Below, one piece after another: positions 52,448 to 61,077 of a stretch of DNA of 64,000 nucleotides (the first letter of the stretch is position 1; each line of letters begins with the position of its first letter). Origin of the DNA: Caulobacter sp. FWC26 (lineage in GTDB: Bacteria > Pseudomonadota > Alphaproteobacteria > Caulobacterales > Caulobacteraceae); assembly GCF_002742645.2 (NCBI RefSeq), contig NZ_CP033875.1, forward strand, positions 1,652,001 through 1,716,000, read 5' to 3'. The notes under the pieces are model-generated. The model saw only the letters and a list, made by a program, of their open reading frames with translations, was not told where the DNA came from and ran no database searches. The position numbers and the translations under genes are program-made.

Positions 52448-52537
52448 ATGAAAGCCGGTTATGCCGCCTTGGGCGTGGGAATGTTGTTCGTGGGACTGAT
52501 TGGTGGGCTGCTGATCGCGCTGCGCCCCATCGGATAA
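52448..52537 (+). CDS. Small membrane peptide (29 aa)
   Basis: A 29-residue frame, MKAGYAALGVGMLFVGLIG followed by GLLIALRPIG, with a single membrane-spanning helix. A perfect AGGAGG lies six bases before the ATG. It falls between DUF1489 and the convergent panC and ends one base before the panC stop. The quality of the ribosome site and the helix argue for a real peptide; function unknown. Confidence 0.65.
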   Translation: MKAGYAALGVGMLFVGLIGGLLIALRPIG

Positions 52538-52538
52538 G

Positions 52539-53396
52539 TCAATTGACCGCCATGTTGTCGATCAGGCGGGTTTTGCCCAGCCAGGCGGCGACAAGGATGC
52601 GCCCGGCCGCTCCGGCGATCGGGCCGGGACCCAGCCGGGAGAGGTCGCTGGCTTCTCGCACCTCGACATAGTCGACCTGACCAAAGCCGGCCGCCTTCAA
52701 GGCGGTCACCGCCGCCTGCTCAGCATCTTCGATGCGAGCGCCAGCGGCGACTGCGGCGGCCGCGGCCTTCATCGCTGTCGGCAGGGCCACGGCGGCCGCG
52801 CGCTCTTCCCCAGAAAGATAGGCGTTGCGTGAGGAGAGGGCGAGGCCGTCCTCCGCGCGGGCGGTGGGCGCGCCGATGATCTCCACCGGGATGTCCAGAT
52901 CGCGAGCCATGCGGCGAACGACTTGAAGCTGCTGATAGTCCTTCTCGCCAAACACCGCGACGTCGGCCTGCGACTGGATGAACAGCTTGGCGACCACCGT
53001 CGCCACCCCGCCAAAGAACTGAGGCCGGGCGGCGCCCTCCAGCGGCTCGGACACGCCCGACACGCTCACCAGGGTTGAGAAGCCAGGTGCGTACATCTCT
53101 GCGGCGTTTGGGGCGAACATCAGATCGCAGTCCACAGAGGCGAGCTTCTCGGCGTCGACGGTTTCGCCGCGCGGATAGGCGTCGAAGTCCTCGTGAGGGG
53201 CGAACTGTTTGGGATTGACGAACACTGTGGCGATTACGCGCTGGGCGTGCTGCTGGGCAAGGCGCACCAGCGACAGGTGGCCGTCATGCAGGGCGCCCAT
53301 GGTCGGAACGACCGCCACACGTTGTCCGGCGGCCTTCCAGGCGCGCACGTGCTCGCGCATCTCGGCGACGGTACGGACAATGATCGGGCTGGTCAT
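52539..53396 (-). CDS. panC: Pantothenate synthetase
   Basis: A 285-residue ATP-dependent ligase that joins pantoate and beta-alanine. The nucleotide-binding HIGH-like region is VPTMGALHDGHLSLVRLA. VFVNPKQFAPHEDFDAYPR, FGEKDYQQLQVVRRM and LALSSRNAYLS (KMSKS-like) are diagnostic. The ATG at 53396 has GGAGG five bases upstream. It diverges from mipZ; the shared 197-base region carries the mipZ control sites. panB is not in the window. Confidence 0.96.
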   Translation of the reverse strand: MTSPIIVRTVAEMREHVRAWKAAGQRVAVVPTMGALHDGHLSLVRLAQQHAQRVIATVFVNPKQFAPHEDFDAYPRGETVDAEKLASVDCDLMFAPNAAEMYAPGFSTLVSVSGVSEPLEGAARPQFFGGVATVVAKLFIQSQADVAVFGEKDYQQLQVVRRMARDLDIPVEIIGAPTARAEDGLALSSRNAYLSGEERAAAVALPTAMKAAAAAVAAGARIEDAEQAAVTALKAAGFGQVDYVEVREASDLSRLGPGPIAGAAGRILVAAWLGKTRLIDNMAVN

Positions 53397-53543
53397 GCGG
53401 GCCTCCACGCGAACTGGCGAGCGCTTATGGCCTTCCAGATGGCGAAGGTCCACCATCCCCCGAGGAGAAGGCTTATCCAGGCTGCGACAATAAGGTCTGT
53501 GGATTGAGACCTTTAGGCCTCTCTAGCGGCTGAAGACATCGTG

Positions 53544-53571
53544 TTAACGTTCAATTAAGAGTCGCTGAGTC
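53544..53571 (+). promoter_or_regulatory. mipZ promoter: full CtrA box plus two GANTC sites
   Basis: TTAA (53544-53547), seven bases, TTAA (53555-53558) is an exact CtrA box. GAGTC follows at 53559-53563 and 53567-53571, both CcrM sites, 23-50 bases before the mipZ ATG. The arrangement fits the known control of mipZ by CtrA and by GcrA with methylated GANTC. Confidence 0.75.
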
Positions 53572-53593
53572 GCGACGCAGAGGGACCCAAGCC

Positions 53594-54430
53594 ATGGCCG
53601 AAACGCGCGTTATCGTCGTCGGCAACGAGAAGGGCGGCGCTGGCAAGTCGACCATCGCCGTGCACCTCGTCACCGCGTTGTTGTACGGCGGCGCCAAGGT
53701 CGCCGTGATCGACCTGGACCTGCGCCAGCGCACGTCTGCGCGGTTCTTCGAGAACCGTCGTGCGTGGCTTGAGAACAAGAAGATCGAGCTGCCCGAGCCG
53801 CTCGCCCTGAATCTCAGCGACAACGACGTCGCGCTGGCCGAACGGTCGGAAGAGGAGCAGGTGGTCGGATTCGAGGCCGCCTTCGCCAAGGCCTTGGCCG
53901 AATGCGACTTCGTGCTGATCGACACCCCCGGCGGCGACAGCGCCATCACCCGCATGGCGCACGGGCGCGCGGACCTGGTGGTCACGCCGATGAACGATAG
54001 CTTCGTCGACTTTGACATGCTGGGCACGGTGGATCCGGTGAGCCTGGAGCTGACAAAACCCAGCCTCTATTCGCTGACCGTTTGGGAGGGCCGCAAGCAG
54101 CGCGCTCTGTCGGGCCAGCGTCAGGCGATGGACTGGGTGGTGCTGCGCAACCGTCTGGCCACCACTGAAGCCCGTAACCGCAAGCGTCTTGAGGACCGCC
54201 TCAATGCGCTGGCCAAGCGCGTTGGCTTCCGGATCGGACCCGGCCTGCGCGACCGCGTGATCTATCGCGAATTGTTCCCGTTCGGCCTGACCATCGCCGA
54301 CCTGTCGCCGCAGGTGCGTCCGGTGCCGGTGTCGCTGCAACACCTGGCGGCGCGCCAGGAGCTGCGGGCCCTGATGCACAGCCTGGGTCTCTCAGCCTAT
54401 TCCGGCGAAACCATGCTGGCGGCGCAGTAG
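53594..54430 (+). CDS. mipZ: Division-site ATPase MipZ
   Basis: A 278-residue ParA/MinD-family ATPase that forms a gradient from the ParB-bound pole and inhibits FtsZ, so that division occurs at midcell. The deviant Walker A is GNEKGGAGKST with Lys13, and Asp42 is in VIDLDLRQRTSARF, both known functional residues. LIDTPGGDSAITRMAHG is Walker B/switch II. The ATG at 53594 follows GAGGGACCCAAGCC. A terminator lies 26 bases after the stop. parA and parB are elsewhere. Confidence 0.97.
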   Translation: MAETRVIVVGNEKGGAGKSTIAVHLVTALLYGGAKVAVIDLDLRQRTSARFFENRRAWLENKKIELPEPLALNLSDNDVALAERSEEEQVVGFEAAFAKALAECDFVLIDTPGGDSAITRMAHGRADLVVTPMNDSFVDFDMLGTVDPVSLELTKPSLYSLTVWEGRKQRALSGQRQAMDWVVLRNRLATTEARNRKRLEDRLNALAKRVGFRIGPGLRDRVIYRELFPFGLTIADLSPQVRPVPVSLQHLAARQELRALMHSLGLSAYSGETMLAAQ

Positions 54431-54455
54431 GCGCGCGGCTACACATTGAAGCGAG

Positions 54456-54487
54456 CGGGCGGCCAGGGTGACCTCGCCGCCCGTTTT
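54456..54487 (+). terminator. Terminator after mipZ
   Basis: CGGGCGGC (54456-54463) pairs with GCCGCCCG (54476-54483) across a 12-base loop, followed by TTTT. It separates mipZ from the membrane J-domain gene 17 bases further on. Confidence 0.75.
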
Positions 54488-54503
54488 CGTTCTTGGAGCG
54501 TCG

Positions 54504-54938
54504 ATGATCTATCTGCTGCTGGGCGCGGTGATTATCACCTTCCTGCTCTGGCCGCGTGGCCGGACGCTGTTGAAGGGCGACGGCTGGCGCGTGGGGGCAG
54601 GGGCTGCGGCGATGGTCGCCTTCGCGGTGGCGGCCTATGCGACGATCCGAGGCGCGTGGGGCACGGGCATCGTGCTGGGGATTGTCGGTCTATGGAGCGC
54701 CACCGAGGCGCGGCGGCGGCCGATCGTACGCCGCGAAGTGGTCCACCCGCCCAAGCCAGAACTCAGCCTTGCTGAGGCCCGCGCGATCCTGGGGGTCGGG
54801 CCGGAGGCGAGCCTGGCCGAGGTCAAGGCCGCCTACACCCGCCTGATCCAGATGGCGCATCCCGACAAGGGCGGCACCGAGGGGCTCGCCGCCCAACTGA
54901 ACGCGGCGCGGGATCGTTTGATCAAGCCGCGCGGCTAA
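54504..54938 (+). CDS. Membrane-anchored J-domain protein (Pam18-like layout)
   Basis: A 144-residue protein with hydrophobic segments at the N-terminus (MIYLLLGAVIITFLLWP and GAAAMVAFAVAAYATI) and a C-terminal J domain. The J domain includes LAEARAILGVGPEASLAEVK and the HPD motif in QMAHPDKGGTEGL. This order (membrane anchor first, J domain last) matches TIM14/Pam18 and its bacterial relatives. It would stimulate a DnaK-type ATPase at the inner membrane. The ATG at 54504 has GGAG five bases upstream and is preferred over 54468. Confidence 0.85.
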   Translation: MIYLLLGAVIITFLLWPRGRTLLKGDGWRVGAGAAAMVAFAVAAYATIRGAWGTGIVLGIVGLWSATEARRRPIVRREVVHPPKPELSLAEARAILGVGPEASLAEVKAAYTRLIQMAHPDKGGTEGLAAQLNAARDRLIKPRG

Positions 54939-55089
54939 GCTAGGGTTTCAGCATGATCAATCGCGAACGCTTCTGGCGCCGCCGCTCGTCAGGCCAAACC
55001 TGCTCGGTATGACGCTCTGAACCCGGTTCAGGACGGGCCGCGACCTGTGGCTCCCGATGTCATCTTCAGTTCGGACTTTGATCACTCCC

Positions 55090-56337
55090 ATGACGACCCA
55101 GACCCAAGAGCGCGCCCAGGATTGGGCTGGCCGCTTCAGCGAACGTATGAGCCGCGTCCGCGCCAGTGAAATCCGCGAACTCCTCAAGTTGCTCGACCAG
55201 CCCGACATTCTCTCCTTCGCCGGCGGCATTCCCGACCCTGGCCTGTTCCCGGCAGAGGAGATCCAGAAGGGTTACGACGCTATTCTCGCCGATCCTGTCC
55301 TGTCGCGGCAGGCGCTGCAGTACTCGGTCAGCGAGGGCTACCTGCCGCTGCGCCAGTGGATCGCCGAGCGGATGACCCGCGATGGCATGCCGTGCGATCC
55401 GGACAACATCATGCTGACAGCCGGCTCGCAGCAGGCGCTGGACCTGATCGGCAAGCTGTTCCTGACCAAAGGCGACACGGTGATGGTCGCGCGGCCGACC
55501 TATCTGGGCGCGCTGCAGGCCTTCAATGGCTATGAGCCGGCCTACCTGGATCTGCCCGAGACGGCGCTGAGCCAAGGCGTCGACGAGGCGGCCCTGATGG
55601 CGGGGCGCGCGCCGCGTCCGCTGGGCTATTTCGTGCCTGACTTCGCCAACCCCACCGGTGTCAGCCTGACCCTGGCCGAGCGCGAGGCGCTGCTGGCCAT
55701 GGCCGATCGCCTCGACATGACCCTGGTCGAGGATGCCGCCTATCGCGAACTGCGGTTCGTGGGGGAGCCGACGCCGACAGTCTTGGGCCTCGACATCGCC
55801 CGCGCCGGCGGGATCGACAACGCCCGGACGCTGTTCTTGGGCACGCTGTCCAAAACCCTATCTCCGGCCCTTCGGATCGGCTGGGTCTGCGGTCCCAAGC
55901 CGGTGATCGAGAAACTGGTGCTCCTGAAGCAGGGGGCGGACCTGCATGTCTCGACGATCAACCAGATGGTCGCTCATCGCGCGGTGAGCGAAGGTTATGA
56001 CCAGCATCTGCATCGCCTGCGCGGAGCCTATGGCGCCAAGGCCCGGGTGATGCTGGCGGCGCTGGAGCGGACCATGCCCAAGGGCGTGACCTGGTCGCAT
56101 CCGGAAGGCGGCATGTTCGTCTGGATCGATCTGCCCGAAGGCGTCGACGGGGCGGCGTTGCTTGCGCGGGCCATCGAGGAGGAGCGAGTGGCCTTTGTCC
56201 CGGGAGCGCCCTTCTTCGCGGAGAAGCAGACCCCCAACGCCATCCGCCTTAGCTACTCGCTGCCGACAGACGCGCAGATCGAGGAGGGCGTGCAGCGGCT
56301 TGCGCGCCTGATCACCAAGGTGATCGGCGGCGATTAA
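55090..56337 (+). CDS. PLP-dependent aminotransferase (2-aminoadipate/LysN type)
   Basis: A 415-residue fold type I aminotransferase. The N-terminal pattern is IRELLKLLDQPDILSFAGG. GSQQALDLIGKLFLTKGD binds the cofactor phosphate, VPDFANPTGVSLT carries the conserved Asn, and PLP Lys255 is in LGTLSKTLSPALRIGW. It resembles 2-aminoadipate, aromatic or valine-pyruvate aminotransferases; the substrate is not decided. The ATG at 55090 is chosen over one 11 codons upstream. A bidirectional terminator follows. Confidence 0.87.
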   Translation: MTTQTQERAQDWAGRFSERMSRVRASEIRELLKLLDQPDILSFAGGIPDPGLFPAEEIQKGYDAILADPVLSRQALQYSVSEGYLPLRQWIAERMTRDGMPCDPDNIMLTAGSQQALDLIGKLFLTKGDTVMVARPTYLGALQAFNGYEPAYLDLPETALSQGVDEAALMAGRAPRPLGYFVPDFANPTGVSLTLAEREALLAMADRLDMTLVEDAAYRELRFVGEPTPTVLGLDIARAGGIDNARTLFLGTLSKTLSPALRIGWVCGPKPVIEKLVLLKQGADLHVSTINQMVAHRAVSEGYDQHLHRLRGAYGAKARVMLAALERTMPKGVTWSHPEGGMFVWIDLPEGVDGAALLARAIEEERVAFVPGAPFFAEKQTPNAIRLSYSLPTDAQIEEGVQRLARLITKVIGGD

Positions 56338-56361
56338 GCCTCGCGGAAGGGGCCTGAAAAA

Positions 56362-56391
56362 GGCGCTGAGCTTGATCGCTCAGCGCCTTTC
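56362..56391. terminator. Bidirectional terminator
   Basis: GGCGCTGAGC (56362-56371) pairs with GCTCAGCGCC (56378-56387) across a six-base loop. It is flanked by A's on the left and TTTCTTT on the right, so it can end both the aminotransferase and the convergent carboxypeptidase transcripts. Confidence 0.88.
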
Positions 56392-56421
56392 TTTGTTACA
56401 GAAGGCCTGATCAGAGATCGT

Positions 56422-57729
56422 CTACGGCTTCAGCACCATGCAGGGCACGCGCTTGGCTTTCAGGGCTGAGCAAGCCTCGCGGGCGGCGTCGTTGGTCATG
56501 CCCTGGAACTGCGCCCGGAAGGTGCCGCCGGCGCCTTCGACGGCGGCCTCGGCGTCGTGCACAAGCTTCGAGAAGCGGCCGCGCACCAGTTTCAGCTGGT
56601 CGTTGGCCAGAGACTTTGAGCGGAATGCGCCGACCTGGACGGCCCATTCGCCCTTTGGCTTCTTGACGGCCTTGGCCGGGGTTGCGGCCTGGGCCCCCCG
56701 CAGGGTGGGGGAGACCTTCACCGGCGCCGCGCGTGGTGTGTCGGTCAGGACAATCCGAAGGCCGGCTTGGTCACCGTCGCCTTGCTCGACCGAGGGGCGC
56801 TCGACCGGGCCCGACGGCTCGTCTTCGTAGATGTTCGCGGCGATCGTGGTGCGCTCCCCCCGCGCGCGGCGCTTGATCACGTCAAAGCCGGTCAGCAACA
56901 GGTCTTCCATGTTGTTGTCGCGCCAGGCGGTCGAGGGGCCGCCCAGCACCACCGCGATCAGGCGGCGGCCGTCGCGCACGGCGGAGCCGGCCAAGTTGAA
57001 GCCAGAAGCGTTAGTGTAGCCCGTCTTCAGGCCGTCAAACCCCTCCATGCTGTCCAGCAGGCGGTTATGGCCCTTGATGTAGTTGCCCCGGAAATAGAAG
57101 CCCTTGACCGAGAAGTAGCTGTAGTACTGCGGGAAGTCGCGCATCGTGGCGCGCGACAGGATGGCCAGATCGCGAGCGGTCGAAATCTGCCGACTGTCGG
57201 GCAGGCCCGAAGCGTTGACGAAGCGCGTGTTGCGCATGCCCAGTTCCTGGCCGCGCAGGGTCATCAGGGCGGCGAAGCGTGACTCGCTGCCGGCCAGCCG
57301 CTCGGCCATGGCGGTCGCGACATCGTTGGCCGACTTGACGGTCATGGCCTTGATCGCCTCGTCGACGGTCATGCTCTCGCCGGGGCGCAGTCCGATCTTG
57401 GTCGGAGCCTGAGCCGCGGCGCGAGGCGACATGGTGATGCGGTCGGTCAGTTTCAGCCGACCCTCGCTCAGCGCCTCAAAGGTCAAGTAAAGCGTCATCA
57501 CCTTGGTGACCGAGGCGGGATAGCGGGGGCTGTCCCCGCGCTTGTCATAGAGAACCTCGCCCGAATTGGCGTCGATCACGATCGCCGCGTACTTGGGCTC
57601 TGAGGCGTTCAGCTGGAGATAGGGGACGGCCGCCGAGACGGTCGAAGGCGCGAGCGCGCCGCTCAGACACGTCAGGGCCATGCCGGCGGCGGCGAGCAGG
57701 AAGCGGGCGGAGGTAAGCCTGGCGAACAT
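56422..57729 (-). CDS. D-alanyl-D-alanine carboxypeptidase with SPOR domain
   Basis: A 435-residue low-molecular-weight penicillin-binding protein. A signal peptide (to about residue 33) is followed by the peptidase S11 domain. Ser73 and Lys76 of SVTK are in RYPASVTKVMTLYL, SAN in MTVKSANDVATAMA, and KTG in GFDGLKTGYTNASGFNL. A Pro/Ala linker leads to a C-terminal SPOR domain (EWAVQVGAFRSKSLANDQL), which binds denuded glycan and would target the enzyme to the division site. The ATG at 57729 starts MFARLTSARFLL. Confidence 0.92.
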   Translation of the reverse strand: MFARLTSARFLLAAAGMALTCLSGALAPSTVSAAVPYLQLNASEPKYAAIVIDANSGEVLYDKRGDSPRYPASVTKVMTLYLTFEALSEGRLKLTDRITMSPRAAAQAPTKIGLRPGESMTVDEAIKAMTVKSANDVATAMAERLAGSESRFAALMTLRGQELGMRNTRFVNASGLPDSRQISTARDLAILSRATMRDFPQYYSYFSVKGFYFRGNYIKGHNRLLDSMEGFDGLKTGYTNASGFNLAGSAVRDGRRLIAVVLGGPSTAWRDNNMEDLLLTGFDVIKRRARGERTTIAANIYEDEPSGPVERPSVEQGDGDQAGLRIVLTDTPRAAPVKVSPTLRGAQAATPAKAVKKPKGEWAVQVGAFRSKSLANDQLKLVRGRFSKLVHDAEAAVEGAGGTFRAQFQGMTNDAAREACSALKAKRVPCMVLKP

Positions 57730-57875
57730 GAAGCGACGTCCGTCATTTGAACTGGAAGCGGTTCCGCACCGCCACACGCGTAGAGCCTACCATGATGGAT
57801 GCGGTGTTTCGCTAAAGTAAACAACTGGTGAGCGATCATGCCGCAGACGCCGAAAAACGAGGCGCGTGTTTCCCA

Positions 57876-57937
57876 TGCTGCAGCTTGACCCTAGGTTATG
57901 GTGCGCTGCACAAATTTCTTGACTGCTGCACTGCAAC
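57876..57937 (+). promoter_or_regulatory. phasin promoter region with TGC/GCA repeats
   Basis: The 296-base gap before the phasin gene holds several CTGC/GCAG-type elements: TGCTGCAG (57876-57883), GCGCTGCAC (57903-57911) and CTGCTGCACTGCA near 57923-57935. Two TTGAC sequences (57885, 57919) could be -35 elements. PhaR repressors of phasin genes bind TGC-rich palindromes, so this is a plausible operator cluster. Apart from these repeats I see nothing else in the gap. Confidence 0.45.
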
Positions 57938-58025
57938 ATGACAAAACGGCGTTGTTCCAAGCGCAGAGGGGCGAGTTGCAGCTCGACCTTCCGCCCCGCC
58001 TCCTTTCCTCCCCAGGAGACTCCCC

Positions 58026-58460
58026 ATGGCCGCCGCCGAAACCATGAAGACCACCGTCGAGCAATTCACCACCGCCTCGAACCAAGCGTTCAAGGACGGC
58101 GTCGAGAAGTCGCTGGCCGCGCTGGCCGAAGCCAACACCCACTCGAAGAAGAACCTGGAAGCCGTCGTCGCCTCGGTGACCGCCGCCACCAAGGGCGCTG
58201 AAGCCCTGGGCGCTCAGACCTTCGCCTACTCGAAGAAGGCCGCCGAAGACCAGGTCGCCGCCGCCAAGTCGCTGGCCGCCGCCAAGAGCGTTCAGGAAGC
58301 CGTCGAACTGCAGACCGCTTGGGCCAAGTCGGCCCTCGAAGCCTACATCGCTCAGGTCAGCAAGGCCTCGGAGATCGTCTCGGCCTCGATCAAGGACTCG
58401 GTGAAGCCGCTGAACGAACGCGTCAGCGCTGCCGTCGAAAAGTTCCAGGCCGCCCGCTAA
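58026..58460 (+). CDS. Phasin family protein
   Basis: A 144-residue, Ala/Lys/Glu-rich, all-helical protein that coats polyhydroxyalkanoate granules. Phasin family features are TMKTTVEQFTTASNQAFK, the ALGAQTFAYSKKAAEDQV segment and amphipathic helices to the end. Codon bias is extreme, which suggests high expression. GGAG precedes the ATG by seven bases. A strong terminator follows. No PHA synthase or depolymerase gene is adjacent. Confidence 0.92.
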   Translation: MAAAETMKTTVEQFTTASNQAFKDGVEKSLAALAEANTHSKKNLEAVVASVTAATKGAEALGAQTFAYSKKAAEDQVAAAKSLAAAKSVQEAVELQTAWAKSALEAYIAQVSKASEIVSASIKDSVKPLNERVSAAVEKFQAAR

Positions 58461-58511
58461 GGCCTGACTTCGAGCGCGCCCGCTGGCGCGTTCGAGACAC
58501 CCAGAGCTCGA

Positions 58512-58541
58512 AGGCCCGGATCGCAAGGTCCGGGCCTTTTT
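58512..58541 (+). terminator. Terminator after phasin gene
   Basis: AGGCCCGGA (58512-58520) pairs with TCCGGGCCT (58529-58537) across an eight-base loop and is followed by a T-run. Confidence 0.9.
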
Positions 58542-58642
58542 GTTTGGGTCGGCCCGCCCTGTCAGGGCCGTGCGGCTTAGACCTTTTGCAGGGCGGTGCG
58601 GCGCGGTAAGCATGCCGCCTGAAATCTGAGTGGAGCGCACGC

Positions 58643-59104
58643 ATGTCGACCGTCGAGGACCGCCTGAAGGCCATGGGCGTGGAGCTGCCGCAACCGGTGG
58701 CGCCGGTGGCCAACTACGTGCCCTTCGTGCGCTCTGGAAGCCTGGTGCATATCTCGGGCCAGATCTCGATCGCCGCCGATGGCGGCATCAAGGGCACGGT
58801 CGGGGTCGATGTCGATCTGGAGACTGCCCAGAAGGCGGCGCGCCTCTGCGGAATCAACCTGCTGGCCCAGATGAAAGCCGTCTGCGAAGGCGACCTGGAG
58901 CGTGTGGTCCGGGTCGTGAAGCTCGGCGGCTTCGTTCAGGCCGGTCCCGACTTCATCGACATTCCCAAGGTCATCAACGGCTGTTCAGACCTGATGGTCG
59001 AGGCCCTGGGCGATAAGGGGCGGCACGCCCGTTCGGCGGTAGGGGTCTACAAGCTGCCCCTCGGCTTCGCGGTCGAGGTGGATGCGGTTGTGGAGATCGC
59101 CTGA
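58643..59104 (+). CDS. RidA (YjgF/YER057c/UK114) family protein
   Basis: A 153-residue member of the longer RidA subgroup. Core segments are YVPFVRSGSLVHISGQIS, KAARLCGINLLAQMKAV and the late GRHARSAVGVYKLPLGFAVEV, which carries the conserved Arg that binds carboxylates. RidA trimers hydrolyse reactive enamine/imine intermediates. The stop overlaps the next gene (TGATG), the first link of a three-gene operon. Confidence 0.9.
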   Translation: MSTVEDRLKAMGVELPQPVAPVANYVPFVRSGSLVHISGQISIAADGGIKGTVGVDVDLETAQKAARLCGINLLAQMKAVCEGDLERVVRVVKLGGFVQAGPDFIDIPKVINGCSDLMVEALGDKGRHARSAVGVYKLPLGFAVEVDAVVEIA

Positions 59105-59877
59105 TGCCCCGGCGCGAACGCCCTCCGGTCGAAACCTTCGGAGCGGCGTGGGACGCGCTCTTTGATCGACCGATCGCCCACCGCGGGCTTTGGGCCCGCG
59201 ACGGCGCGCCGGAGAACTCGCTCGGCGCCTTCCAGGCCGCCTGCGCTCACAACTACGGCATCGAGCTGGATGTTCAACTGACCGCCGACGGCGACGCGGT
59301 GGTGTTCCATGACGAGCGTCTGGAGCGGATGACCGGCGTCGAAGGGCGCGTGCGCGATCATACCGTGACCGAGTTGCGCGCCTTGGCTCTGAAGGGCGCC
59401 GACGAGACCATTCCTACTCTCGCCGAAGCGCTTACGGTGGTCGGTCACCGCGCCATGGTCCACATCGAGCTGAAGACGCCCTTTGGCGAGGTCGGGCCGC
59501 TGGAGAAGCGGGTGTCCGAGATTCTGCTCGACCATAACGGTCCGACCGCGATTATCGGCTTCAATCCCTATTCCCACGCCTGGTTTGCTGATCACCACCC
59601 CCAGATCCTGCGCGGCCTGGACAGCTACGGTTGGAACGACGAAGGCGCGCGCCATGTCGCGCCAGAGATCCGCAAGGCGATGGCGGGGCTTGAACATGTG
59701 GAAATCGCCCGACCCGACTTTCTGGCCTTGGGCCTCGACATGTTGCCGAGTCCCAAGGCCGACGTGCTCCGCGCCAAGGGCATGCCGGTGATCGCCTGGA
59801 CAGTGAGAAAGCCCGAACAGTGGGACGCGGTGAAGGACCACTGCGACAACCTGATCTTCGAGGGTTTCCACGCGTGA
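59104..59877 (+). CDS. Glycerophosphodiester phosphodiesterase
   Basis: A 257-residue TIM-barrel GDPD that releases glycerol 3-phosphate from glycerophosphodiesters. Metal and acid-base residues are visible in PIAHRGLW, GAPENSLGAFQAA, IELDVQLTADGDAVVFHDE and VHIELKTP. The end PVIAWTVRKPEQWDAV is typical. There is no signal peptide, so it is cytosolic like UgpQ. It overlaps ridA upstream and the DUF482 gene downstream (GTGA). Confidence 0.92.
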   Translation: MPRRERPPVETFGAAWDALFDRPIAHRGLWARDGAPENSLGAFQAACAHNYGIELDVQLTADGDAVVFHDERLERMTGVEGRVRDHTVTELRALALKGADETIPTLAEALTVVGHRAMVHIELKTPFGEVGPLEKRVSEILLDHNGPTAIIGFNPYSHAWFADHHPQILRGLDSYGWNDEGARHVAPEIRKAMAGLEHVEIARPDFLALGLDMLPSPKADVLRAKGMPVIAWTVRKPEQWDAVKDHCDNLIFEGFHA

Positions 59878-61046
59878 CATCCCGTCCCGTGGGGGTGCAG
59901 TCGTCGGTTCGCGTCCATCGCGCGATCAGCGAGATCGGTCGGGAGGCCTGGGACGCCTGCGCCGCACCGACCGGTGATCCGTTCGTCTCCTACGATTTCC
60001 TGGCGATCTTGGAGGAGAGCGGCTGCGTCGCCGCCCGAACCGGCTGGGCTCCGCAGCATCTGTCGGTGCTCGATGAGGCCGATCGAGTCGCCGGCGTCAT
60101 GCCGCTGTACCTCAAGTCCCACAGCCAAGGGGAGTACGTCTTTGATCACTCCTGGGCCGACGCCTATGAGCGGGCAGGGGGGCGCTATTATCCCAAGCTC
60201 CAGTGCTCGTCGCCGTTTTCTCCGGTGACCGGCTCCCGTCTGATCGTCCGTCCCGATATCGACCTCGACGACGGACGCTCGGCGCTGCTGGGCGGCGCCC
60301 TGACCCTGTGCGAGCGCATGAGCGCTTCGTCTTTGCACGTGACGTTCCCGGTCGAGGATCAGTGGCGCTGGATGGGCGAGCGCGGGATGCTGCTGCGCCA
60401 GGATCAGCAGTACCACTGGGAGAACCGCGACTACGCCACCTTCGACGCGTTTCTGGGCGCGCTATCGGCCAATCGGCGCAAGACGATTCGCCGGGAGCGC
60501 CGGGACGCCCAGGAAGGGCTCGAGATCGTCGCCTTGACCGGCGCGGAGCTCACGGAAGACCACTGGGACGCCTTCTTCGCGTTCTACATGGACACTGGCG
60601 GCCGTAAGTGGGGCCGGCCCTATCTCAACAGGCCGTTCTTCTCGTTGCTGGGCCAGCGGATGGCCGACGAGGTGTTGCTGATCATGGCCCGGCGGCCGGG
60701 CGGCCCTTGGATCGCTGGCGCCCTGAACCTGATCGGCCGCGACTGCCTCTACGGCCGACATTGGGGCTGTGTCGAGGACGTGCCGTTCCTGCATTTCGAG
60801 CTTTGCTACTACCAGGCCATCGAACACGCGATCCGCCTCGGCCTGGCGCGCGTAGAAGCGGGCGCCCAGGGTCAGCACAAGATCGCGCGAGGTTATCTGC
60901 CGAGCCCCGTCTATTCGGCGCACTGGATCGCCGACCCGATGCTACGCGAGCCGGTTGCGCGCTATCTGGAGCGCGAGCGGGCGGCCGTGGAAAGCGATAT
61001 GGAAATGCTCACCGAGGAATATTCGCCTTTCCGCGAGGAGCGGTAG
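59874..61046 (+). CDS. GNAT-fold protein, DUF482 family (peptidogalycan-like)
   Basis: A 390-residue protein of the COG3146/DUF482 family with FemAB-like tandem GNAT folds. Blocks include DPFVSYDFLAILEESGC, YVFDHSWADAYERAGGRYYP, LSANRRKTIRRERRDAQ and FYMDTGGRKWGRPYLNR. ARVEAGAQGQHKIARGYLP near the C-terminus is diagnostic. The GTG start at 59874 overlaps the GDPD stop. The acyl donor and acceptor are unknown. Confidence 0.88.
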   Translation: MTSRPVGVQSSVRVHRAISEIGREAWDACAAPTGDPFVSYDFLAILEESGCVAARTGWAPQHLSVLDEADRVAGVMPLYLKSHSQGEYVFDHSWADAYERAGGRYYPKLQCSSPFSPVTGSRLIVRPDIDLDDGRSALLGGALTLCERMSASSLHVTFPVEDQWRWMGERGMLLRQDQQYHWENRDYATFDAFLGALSANRRKTIRRERRDAQEGLEIVALTGAELTEDHWDAFFAFYMDTGGRKWGRPYLNRPFFSLLGQRMADEVLLIMARRPGGPWIAGALNLIGRDCLYGRHWGCVEDVPFLHFELCYYQAIEHAIRLGLARVEAGAQGQHKIARGYLPSPVYSAHWIADPMLREPVARYLERERAAVESDMEMLTEEYSPFREER

Positions 61047-61077
61047 CGCCGAGGCTCCACCCTCGACGAAGGCGGCC

